Origin: Beroe ovata
Taxonomy: Eukaryota > Ctenophora > Nuda > Beroida > Beroidae
Assembly (NCBI GenBank): GCA_946803715.1
Contig: CAMPET010000110.1
Coordinates: forward strand, 55,511 to 99,934
Direction of reading: 5' to 3'
DNA length: 44,424 nucleotides
Position 1 is the stretch's first letter. Each line of letters opens with the position of its first letter. The notes under the pieces are model-generated. The model had not been told where the DNA came from and searched no databases. It saw only the letters and a list, made by a program, of their open reading frames with translations. Shown piece by piece: positions 23,613 through 33,105 of this stretch. A program made the position numbers and the translations under genes.

Positions 23613-25037
23613 GGGTTTTACCTATGTTGCTGGCACACAGCCAGACATTTTTTAGCGCAAAGGGCCCTTGAGGAGCTAAGTGAATTGAATTAACAAGCTA
23701 GAACCAAAGAGTAGAATTTTCAAAATTTTTATGAGTTTCAAGGGTCTTTCTATTGAGGTAACACCAGTACAGTGAAAGTCCCCATAAGCTAAATGTTAAG
23801 TTCTGTTCAGAAGGAGAAGTTCCTGGATATTTTCATCAGAGTTTTCTGAGGGGGCCGCAGCACCCCTGGCCTGCCTGTATGTGTGCCTCCAATGTTGATG
23901 TCAGCATGGAGATGGGAGGTGGTAAGCAAAGTATGACCCTCATGACCAGAATTAGTTGTTCATTTACTCACAAATTGTAGATTGATGTCTCAAAAGAAAC
24001 TTTTTTTCTGAAATATATCTTTTCATGAAGTACTCACAAATAAGCTTTACACATTTAAAGTTGGTACAATAATACTTCCTATGGGAAGAGTTGGATAAAT
24101 TGTTGATGAATGATTCCAATCATGCACCAAAGTTCAGGTACACTGAGCCTCACATTGAACATTGAGTGCCCACAGTAGCTCATTTCAACTATTGAGGATG
24201 AGAGCATGATATTCTAAAGTTGCCATAATCACTTCCCAGGACTCTTTGGACCCTTAAGTGATCTAAAATCAGTCCAGATGTCTTGATATAAGATTGTATT
24301 TCCAATTGCTTGAATGGAGGCAACAGAGAAAGATGTGCTGACTTTATTTTTAAATGTAAGTCTCTTGCATTGCTTATATCTTACTGCAGAAAATATAAAC
24401 GAAGAAAATATATATGTACTAGGGGACCCATTCAGATTGCATGTGCTGAATGGGTACCAAAAAGTGATATATGAGTGGATATAGCTTAGACATTTGAGAA
24501 ACCACCAAGAATTAAAAGCTTACCCAGCTCAAACAATAGGAATGTAACAACTCAGAAATGGATAACGTGTGCACTCAGATACGGAAGTAACCATAGCAAC
24601 AGTCAATTTCCTCAAAGCTTGCATGTGCATCTTGTTACGAAGACAGGTACAAACAGAATTAGTGAGTTTATAATATCGATGGCAGTTATGCTCTTAGATA
24701 TTAGGGAACAAGTGAAACGACTGACATGAGGCACTTGGGAGCCTTACCACTCCCTTTTGGTGTTATTTAATTTAATTCAATAATATCCAGTATTGAAACC
24801 ATCATTCACACAATACAAGGTTAATCCTCATCAGTAAAATAAATAAATAGATAAATTATTATTCTACAGGATTATATACCAGATATAATCTGCTCCTTTT
24901 TGTGAGCTCTACGGACTACTCTTGACTACAAATTTCTAATTACTTTATAACTTGAATTTATCTCTGAATATAAAGTTTAATTGATCAAGGGGCTGGCAAG
25001 CCCCTCGCGGCATCTGTAGGTAATGTTACACGTGCGA

Positions 25038-25066
25038 GCAAAAAGGGCCCGAAGGGCCCTTTTTGC
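25038..25066. repeat. Perfect hairpin, 13-bp GC-rich arms with A/T flanks
   Basis: GCAAAAAGGGCCC (25038-25050), loop GAA, then GGGCCCTTTTTGC (25054-25066). It resembles a bacterial rho-independent terminator in form, but the setting is eukaryotic, so a foldback repeat is more likely. Confidence 0.85.
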
Positions 25067-25299
25067 GAGCTCGCTCACCAAGGCGGCCCGACTCGGTGAG
25101 CTTTAGTATAGATGATAGCTTCAGTATAGATGATAGAGATCCGAGAGAATCGGCGAGAGATGTCAAGAAATCCTAGAAGATACTGGGCCAAACGTACCAA
25201 AACGTACGTATTATGACATGATGCAAGTCAAAAGACTGAAACAGGGTTTAAACGTGCATACGTCGCGCACCACTGTTATTCTACTCTGTGAACAGAACA

Positions 25300-25700
25300 G
25301 GTTCATGTTGTCGATCGATGGTATTATAGCCCCTGTCATGTCGAGAATTTCGTTCGGGCGGCGCAAACTTATTTTTGCATCTTAGTTGATCTTGCACGCA
25401 GCGCACATATCAGCGGTTTAGCATCCGCGCTTGACAGGAGCTAAAATTCATATTATCGTTTTGTCGATTGATATAGACCATAAACCCGAGGCCCCGGCCC
25501 TAGCTTAAAAGTTTTGCGCACCCCGGTGCGTTCCACCGGGTCTACATCATGCTTAATGTGCCATTATTCATCGGTGAAAGACCCTGTCGCGTCCAGAATT
25601 TCATTTTGCTGGCGCTCGCGTGAGCTGGGCCTAACGCAGCATCGCCGCGCCGGGCAAGATGCGCCGATGTGGAACACGCGCGCGCTCGTGGTTTAGAAAT
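25300..25700. repeat. CpG-rich dispersed repeat (copy 2)
   Basis: Contains GTCGATCGATGGTATTATAG followed by GTCGAGAATTTCGTT and GCGCAAACTTATTTTTG, which parallels about 18828-18895. A further GTCGCGTCCAGAATTTCATT variant lies near 25590. It sits about 0.4 kb downstream of the DKC1 stop. Confidence 0.6.
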
Positions 25701-26133
25701 GAAAAAGTCCGCGGGAAATCATCTTTGTTCTGAAAAACGGCTTGGCGCCTTACGTAAATGACTTCACATTGAAAGGAATGGCAATTTAGCATGGGCCACA
25801 ATCTTTTCAGAAATACTACCCAAAGCCGGTGTTGTCATTGAATAAAAGAATTAAAAATAGTGACAGGATTATCACAAGAATCGGCTTTCAATAACTTAAT
25901 TCGCTAGAAATAAATTAATATCTGGCCAAATCAAATCAATGTCATTAAAATGAGTAAACCAGAGTTATGATTTGCCTTCAGCATGTTAACAATAATATTG
26001 ATAGTAAGTGGATCGGTAAATTACACCCATGCTCCAGTCCAAGCATTGCTTAGAAATTTGCAATCTGTCCTAAAACGTTTTCACATTAACATTCCCCCAA
26101 TATCAAAACTACATTGTTTAGGTTAATTTGAGT

Positions 26134-29100
26134 TTAGGCTACTGCAGCAGCGGCCTCAGTATCACTGCCTTTCTTCTTTTTCTTTTTCTTTTTCTCAACG
26201 ACTTCTGTAGTCCCTTCTGCAGGCTGCTCTACTGCAATTAGATTTTAGAATTGACCAATGGCGAAGTTGAAAATCCAATAAATTGTATAATCGGTGTGCC
26301 TTTTTTCTATATAATAGCTTCTTATTACTCCCTTACATCTTTTTCTGCGGTGATAATTTTCTAAATACCAGATCATGTCGTCTACAAAACCCTTTCGTTG
26401 AAAAAATCAGCAGATATCTAGGCTGCTAGCTGCGCAAACTTGACTCGCTTTGCTCATCGATGACGCCCTCAAAAATTCCTTGCTACGTACCTGCCAGGTC
26501 CCTTCCTCTTTTTTTCTTTTTCTTGGGCGTTTCCACTGCACTGCTGGTGTCAACTTCTCCTGCCTCGACTGGTTCAATCTTAATCTTCTTCTGATTGAAT
26601 GACGGTGTTCAGTTTATAGTACTTTGCCAGCTCTCGAAACGAGATGCAGGAAGTATGTGGGATTTTAACACCCTTATATTAAGGAGCAAGGAGTATCAAA
26701 CCTTCTTCTTTTTCTTCTTCTCTGGCGATGAAGTAACCTGCGACTCCTCTGATTTTACCGTTACAGCTGCGTTGTCAGAGGACCCAGAATTTGTTCGCTG
26801 TCTCTTCTTGACTAGTACTGGATTAGAGGGCGCTATCGGCGTGACTGAGTCGGGACCCTCACCTGGAAATGAAGACAAACTTGAAGAAAAAGTTAACACA
26901 TTACAGGATGACAGAATGGGTTCAAAGTGCTCTCCATTTTCTTACGTTAAGAAATCAAACATACTCTTAATAAACTTGAGCCACTCTTCAGGTGTATTCT
27001 CATTGGGATTTCCATGTTTGTCCAACTTCCCCACTTTGACCAGGCCCTTCTTGACCGAGGCCATGGGACCTAGGCCCCACTTCCTTGGGTAAACATCTCT
27101 GTCCATTATCACTCTCTTCAGCTTTGCAACAAATCCATGGTCACATGTTGCTATCGTACTGGAGGTCATGAGGGCGTTGCCCAGGGCAATGGCTTCTCCC
27201 TTCGTAGACATGAGTACAATTTCTTCTCCGACCTCAATTCCACTCTCAAACCGAAGTACACCTGCAAAGGAAAAGTTAAAGAGTTGCGGAGACACTTAAC
27301 GGAGCTGCACGCACATCGTTGAAGAAAGATTAGGGGGCGCGCGTCAAATATAATACCGCAAATATAATATACTAAATTCGTTGACACCAATTCATCAGAA
27401 CAGGTTGATGACACCATTGCATATCTCTGACGAAGGAAATTCCTACGTCAGAGATATGCGATGGCGTCAGCATTCCTACTAGGTCGCTATGACGATTGAG
27501 ATACTGATTCGTCACAACTTGCTGACACCACCGCATATCTCTGACATAGGAATGCTAACAATGCGATGGAATTCGTTGACACCAGTTCGTCAGAACAGAT
27601 CGCTGTGACGATTGGGGTGCTCGTCACAACTTACTGACACCACTGCATAACTGTGACGTAGGAATGCTTATGATGGAATGCGTTGACACCAGTTCGTCAG
27701 AACAGATCACTGTGACGATTGGGGTGCTCATTCGTCACATCTTGGTGACACCACTGTATAACTGTGACGTTGGAATGCTGGCGATGGAATGCTAACGATG
27801 GAAGGGTACTGATCAACACACTTCATTCTTCACAATAAAGAGTGGAACATCTGCACCGTATAGTATGTGCAAGTAGAAAAGTTAAGGCAAGCCGTGACCA
27901 AAAAATACCAAACTACCAAATATAATAAGTGGATATTTGGATGAAATAATGGAATCGAGAGGCACAAAACAGGCATGGTGACATACCTGGCAAAGTCAGT
28001 CTAGCTCCATAGCAAATGGCATTGATAGCACTGTCCTTTACTACAATCCTCTTGTGGTTAGTAAGCAGACATTCCAGCGGCTTAATGCAACGTCTAGAGA
28101 ATGGGCAGAGTTGTGGGAAAATATAAAAATGGAAAAATTGATAGAAAATCTTGATATTCAGTTGTCAACCTTACAAAACTACTACAGGAACATAGAGAAC
28201 TAGTCATTAGCACCTGAGATAGGACTCATCTTTGGTGTTATCATAGAGATATTGAGCATCGAGCACATCATGCATAGTAACCAGTCCATCTTCTTCATGT
28301 TGTATTCCGCTCCTGCATCTTCTCAACTCCTGAGGTAATGAGGGAGGGTGAGTGCGGCATTAAGTCCCAAACTATTCGTCATTAAATGCAAATCAATTTC
28401 CTCATTCCCTTCATTCAGCAGAGACTCCAATCTGATATTACAGAAAAGCATTGTCAAGCTGATATTACAAAATATTTGCTGACTAAGAATTCTGTCTTCT
28501 GTATAGGTAAATGGTTATAACTGATAGGTGTACTCGATAAAAACTAATGATCACTGTTTTAATGACCTGCATGTGTGCTCCAACTCCAAGAAGAAGGCCA
28601 ATGTGAACACAGAATGTCCTCACATAGGTTCCAGCCTCACACTTCATCCAGAATATTCCTGGAGGTATTGCATGACACATTAATCAGTGGTTTCACTCTT
28701 TAAAAACCTAGAATTTGGAATTATGCCTCATGAATGTCAGTTGTCACACAGAGTCACAAGTTAACCTAGTTTCTGGTCGGGGTCATATTCAAGAAGTTTA
28801 TTCTCGTAGATCGTTCTGATCCTCAGCTGCCTCTTGACTGCTGAGATAAGAGGCGGTCTCTGGAACTGAGCGCCTGAATATTTCATGATTTAAACCAAAT
28901 TTGTGGACACTGTTCAGTACTTCAGAACATTAGGTACATTAATATGATGCAATGGCAGTAATCTTAAACAGGTAGTAGAAAATATGCACCTTTTAACCTC
29001 TCCAGAGTCTTTTGAAGGTCAACTTCACCGTCAATAGAATCGTGGAGCCTCACAATGCCAATATACTCCTTGCCAGCATTCTGCTGAGACTTGACCAGCC

Positions 29101-29713
29101 TTGTAGCCCTTTCAATGCACACAATCAAACATCCTAGAGATAAAATCAATTTGACAGTTATCTATACATCTATACTTTACCACCTAGGTCAGTACATCGA
29201 CTAATTCATAGGGCAACTAATTCATAGGATAGGGTGATTGGACTGCAGTAATTCAACTGCTGTTCAACAGACCTGTAACTTTTGGGTCAAGAGTCCCACT
29301 ATGACCAGTCTTCTCAACTCTCAGGATTCTTTTGATCCATGCCACAACCTCATGAGATGACGGATTGGCAGGCTTGTCAAGATTAATGAAGCCAGTCCTA
29401 ACATGCATTTCTGAAATATTTAACTGTTAGACATAAAATCCAATAATCAAACCATAAAACAAATCAAACTGTTGGGGAGTGCTGCAAATACATTGTGTTG
29501 GCTGCATTTGTAGTTACCTAATGGTCTTTTGGTCGGCGAATATCCATTTGGCAGTGGTGTATAATGTCCAGTTCTAACATTCAGCTTGTCATAGTTTTTG
29601 AGAAGAATAGGCCATTGACTAGTGTCAAGTGGGATATTTTCAGTTGTTGGCTTTATCATGAAATCTGCCATCCCAGTATCTGTTTTGTGCCCTCCTTCTA
29701 CTGTAGATAACAT
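26134..29713 (-). CDS. DKC1: Dyskerin, H/ACA RNP pseudouridine synthase
   Basis: Eleven exons: 29713-29518, 29410-29273, 29133-28990, 28873-28766, 28658-28567, 28329-28214, 28093-27987, 27261-26965, 26862-26702, 26590-26491 and 26231-26134. All introns are GT-AG with matching phases. The CDS is 1557 nt, 518 residues, close to human dyskerin (514). Dyskerin is the nucleolar catalytic subunit of H/ACA snoRNPs, which isomerise uridine in rRNA and snRNA and form part of telomerase RNP. The TruB-type catalytic motif [12 protein letters not shown] places the nucleophilic Asp near residue 107. [19 protein letters not shown] and the PUA region ([12 protein letters not shown] to [14 protein letters not shown]) follow. 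The C-terminus carries Lys-rich nuclear signals over three exons. The start is uncertain: an AG acceptor precedes the ATG by two bases, and the usual Lys-rich N-terminal exon was not found. Introns are 102-259 bp except one of 725 bp. Confidence 0.95.
27378..27800. repeat. Intronic repeat array with inverted repeat (DKC1 intron 7)
   Basis: CGTTGACACCA starts units at about 27379, 27574 and 27681. They share TTCGTCAGAACAG, TGACGATTGNGGTGCT and CTGACACCACTGCATA(A/T)CTGTGACGTAGGAATGC-type segments. Near 27420-27461 GCATATCTCTGACG faces CGTCAGAGATATGC as an inverted repeat. The array occupies most of the only large intron of the gene. Confidence 0.85.
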
Positions 29714-30697
29714 TCCTAAAATGATTTGAACGAAAATGTGAAATTTCAATGTGAAAATGTCAAAGTCATAGAAATTGATAAACTGCTTCATTTGATGACA
29801 CATTGTAAATAAAACACACACAATTCACGCCACAAATCCTCTAACAGTGTCAAGAAAAAGTCAGTTTTTCATACTTAACTGCAATTAGTGTCAATTAACA
29901 TAATTTTAAGTTTGCAACTAAATGTTCCAGTGTCCTCAAGATTTCTCAGATGGGGTGATAAGTTAAGTTACATTGTGCTCCATTCCTACGTCCTCCAGAC
30001 ATATAGTTAAATTTATCGATAAAATTTGAAGGACTTCTCCCAACTATCAATGGTCAGCATAGTTGCCTTCCATGGAACATATAGGTTAACAGATGAACTT
30101 GACATCTTATGTGGACATGGAGCCACATCATATCCTTATAAACTCTTGTCAGGTAGGAGGTCTATGTCATGTCACATGTGACATACTACATCACTGGATT
30201 AGTCTATATCATAATTTGGTAAAGACTGAAATGTCTGTTTGCCTCTTTCACAACTTTGTAGACAAAAGTGATTTGATTCTACAACGGGGTGTGCATTACC
30301 GTGGCAGGGTTGAAGTTGCATGAGCATGAGATTGAGATGGAGTTAAGAGTTATCAGCTGGAGCTTATTAATGAAGATGCTACTGAGATTACATTGCTCTC
30401 TTTCTGCTGGTGGGGAAACCAAACATACTCATGATTTGGCAATAGACATGTTTTTCTTGATATGCTGATTTTCCTTATACAATCAAATAAAATGTTCTTG
30501 ACAGAAGATCAACTGAAATATTCAGTGCCAATCTCAAACAGTTATATCATTGTTAAGTAACATTTTTTCAATTTAAAAACTTTCTTATTAAAAACAAATT
30601 TAACTTTCTTGACCATCGACAGGTTCTATCATCAATGGACAAGTCTCATATATCAGAAATAATGATAAATGCTTCTTCAATATTCAGAGTTCAAACA

Positions 30698-30752
30698 AAG
30701 GTGTCCAATGAATGAAAGGTGTCCAATCATTGAAAGGTGTCCAATGAATGAA
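30698..30752. repeat. Three tandem copies of AAAGGTGTCCAATNATTG
   Basis: About 18-bp units differing only in GAATGA/CATTGA. Confidence 0.85.
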
Positions 30753-31009
30753 ATGTGGAAACTTTCATTTAAGAATATTGCATACACACATTAATAAATT
30801 ACATAACCACATTAATCGTATACAAAAAGTGAAAATTATCGGTGCTGACTGCTGAGGGCCAAGGTACAAGGCATGAGGCAAATCATTCGCTAATTTTTGT
30901 TCGCGTGACGAGCTTTCAATGTTTTATTTTTAATTTTGCTTGAGCTTGAATAATTCCACCCTGGTTATCGTCAATCGTGTTCCCGCGCCAAATATTCTTT
31001 GAATCCTTG

Positions 31010-31215
31010 AGCGCTGCGCGGCCGGCCGCTCCTTTTTAGTTTTATATCATTTCAGATCATGTCCAATGACATCCGACATGATCTTAGACGCGCGCGCGGG
31101 AGGAATGCACAAACACTATAACATGAACAGTGTGTTCCGCGCCGCGCTGCAGGTGCGCGTCGCGTCTACGACTTTTCAGTTCATTTCACTGAGTAGAACA
31201 GGGGCGCGCAACACG
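31010..31215. repeat. CpG-rich dispersed repeat (copy 3)
   Basis: CTACGACTTTTCAGTTCA, then CACTGAGTAGAACAGGGGCG and CGCAAC(AC)GTGTGCACA matches about 18970-19022, with a 5-bp insertion (TTTCA) and small indels. The start is rich in CGCGCG. Confidence 0.65.
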
Positions 31216-31868
31216 TGTGCACATAACAGTGCAGTGCAGTGGACGTCCAGTGCAGTGGACGAATGTTATCTGTGCAATTCAGCAATTACATTGCAATTGC
31301 AAAGGGCGAGATGAATAGGAATGAAGAAAAGCACATATAAAAAGAGTGATCATAGATCAAGAGTAAAAAAAGACTCAAGAACACAAGCTTTAAATTTAAT
31401 AATTTAAGCTATGATAGTGATGGGAGTGATACTGCAATTGAGAATGAAAGTGGAATCTTGGAAATATCCTAATCCAATTCCAAATAAGATTGGAAAGAGT
31501 TGAATGATGGAGTTGAAGCATGCAATTGCACCTGAAGTAGTCGAGATCCAAATGCAATTAATCATATCGCCCATGCAGAATAAACTCTTTCAGTGCTACT
31601 GCTACGACTACCCATGCTTCAAGTTCAATTCCAATTCCATAATTCTGATTACTTTAGGTTGATTCAATTCTAACTAGAAGATCAACGGTTTACGGTACAA
31701 TTTCAATTTCAGGATGAATTATCGATTGCGTTAATCATTAAATTAAGGGAAAAAATACTCTAATTTAAGAAAAAATATTCTACTACTTCTACTTCTAGTA
31801 GTAGTTCTAGTTCTAAACCTAATCTATCCTAGCTATCTATCCTATTCAGATAGACTAATCTATCCTAT

Positions 31869-32918
31869 TCAGAACGACTCTTCTCGTTTGTAATCGTACT
31901 GATTGTTATAAGTCGATTGTTCATGTGGCAACTTAGCATAGCTCGAGTCTCTGGTAACAGTTGGATTGTTCACTACAAGGCCACCGCCGCCGCCCTGGCT
32001 GGGCCGAATGTCTCTGATCGATAGTGGGGGAGAGGGTCGCGAGTTCACTGATATTCGGAAGTCTCTGTGAACACTCTCAGGTGTTTTGGCGGGTGAAACC
32101 TGGATCTTTGAGCAGCTCCGGCTTCGTTTCTTGTTCCTGATGACCAATGCAACAAGAGCTGCATTGAGCAGGAGCAATAGGAACAGAAGTGGACCAAATA
32201 TGATGATTGAATTCTCCTTGTAGATCTTCTGAAAGGATTTTAGTGCAGGCCGATTTTCGGATTCTGAACAACAACCGAACTTTATGTCCCATTCGCCTTC
32301 TGTACTGCACGAAATTTCAGGGACTCCCAGTAAATGGTAGCCGGGAGCACACGAAACAGGGACAACCTCACCCACTGCGAACCCGGACTCAGACCAGTCG
32401 GATCTAAGTGCTGAGTTAGGGGGGAAACTGGGCTCGGGGCACGCAGGTTTACACTCGAAATCAATCTGCCACACTTTGAGAAAGTTGCATTGAACAGTTG
32501 AGTTTCCCCTGGGAACATAGCCCTCCTCACAACTCAATTCGACAACATGGAATATCCTATAGAACGCTGGAACATTATCCTGGGTAGAATGATCTGGAAG
32601 AAGGTCGGACGGATCGTCACATCTGGCATCGTCATTCAGTTCGCAAGTTTGGTCCACGCCTGACCAGGAACCGTCATCCTGACACACCCTAGGATCACCG
32701 TCCGGTTTAATAGTGAAGTCAGTGGTACAGAAGAAGGCATAGTGAACTCCGGGCTCGTTTGCCAGGAGAGTGTGGTTCATACTCGCGCCGAAACCGTACG
32801 CCGGTGTGATCGTACTGGGCACCGGACACAGGACCGCATGATCTTCACCCGCCGTCAGGTGAGGATGGAGGAGGAGGGAGGTGAAGAGGAGGGACGTGAG
32901 TGGTGAGTGGAGTTTCAT
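31869..32918 (-). CDS. Type I membrane protein with three sushi (CCP) modules
   Basis: One uninterrupted coding exon, 349 residues from the ATG at 32918. I chose this start because the next residues (KLHSPLTSLLFTSLLLHPHL) form a signal peptide; the frame is open further upstream, but a CTCTGCAG acceptor-like site sits just before this ATG. Three CCP modules have four Cys each: 31/64/79/92, 100/130/144/156 and 160/190/204/216, with the conserved late Trp in modules 1 (GSWSG) and 3 (GEWD), which CCP domains use for extracellular binding. A single membrane span lies at about 238-260, followed by a basic stop-transfer (RNKKRSR). The cytoplasmic tail of about 88 residues has a Gly-rich stretch, an ITIM-like SSYAKL (Tyr327), Tyr residues in STYNNQYDYK and C-terminal EESF. 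It lies upstream of DKC1 on the same strand, with no functional link. Orthology to any named receptor is not evident. Function is inferred only as surface recognition or adhesion. Confidence 0.85.
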   Translation of the reverse strand: MKLHSPLTSLLFTSLLLHPHLTAGEDHAVLCPVPSTITPAYGFGASMNHTLLANEPGVHYAFFCTTDFTIKPDGDPRVCQDDGSWSGVDQTCELNDDARCDDPSDLLPDHSTQDNVPAFYRIFHVVELSCEEGYVPRGNSTVQCNFLKVWQIDFECKPACPEPSFPPNSALRSDWSESGFAVGEVVPVSCAPGYHLLGVPEISCSTEGEWDIKFGCCSESENRPALKSFQKIYKENSIIIFGPLLFLLLLLNAALVALVIRNKKRSRSCSKIQVSPAKTPESVHRDFRISVNSRPSPPLSIRDIRPSQGGGGGLVVNNPTVTRDSSYAKLPHEQSTYNNQYDYKREESF

Positions 32919-33099
32919 AGGCCCTGCAGAGATAGAGGAATGGTGAGAAAATGAGGTGGAAATTTGGTACGAAATATGGGCATATTCCTTCGCACTGCGT
33001 GACGAATATCGCGGGTAAAATGTGTGTGATGGTAAAATCAATTAGTGGTGATCTACTGTGTGATGCTCACTGAGAAGCTGCACGTTCATTTCAACGGTC

Positions 33100-33105
33100 T
33101 TTATA
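33100..33105 (-). promoter_or_regulatory. Possible TATA box of the sushi gene
   Basis: On the minus strand this reads CTATAAAG, about 180 bp upstream of the chosen ATG. Spacing would give a 5' UTR of about 150 bp. No other core element was identified. Confidence 0.3.

Larger units (their letters stand above)
23613..26133. other. Spacer between profilin promoter side and DKC1 3' end
   Basis: No gene recognised. Both flanking genes are on the minus strand, so this holds the profilin upstream region and the DKC1 3' UTR. It includes repeat-like GC blocks near 23.85 kb, a short hairpin GGGGCTGGCAAGCCCC near 24.99 kb, the 25.04 kb hairpin and a CpG-rich repeat at 25.3-25.7 kb. Confidence 0.5.
29716..31868. 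other. Spacer between DKC1 5' end and sushi gene 3' end
   Basis: This should hold the DKC1 promoter, perhaps its first exon, and the 3' UTR of the sushi gene. No further gene recognised. A pyrimidine-rich tail with CTACTTCTACTTCTAGTAG and repeated CTATCCTATTCAGA follows the sushi stop, near 31.78-31.87 kb. Confidence 0.5.

Noticed and set aside
27421-27800. Regularly spaced repeats that could suggest a CRISPR-like array
   Set aside because: Units are about 107-195 bp apart with homologous, not unique, spacers, inside a eukaryotic intron.
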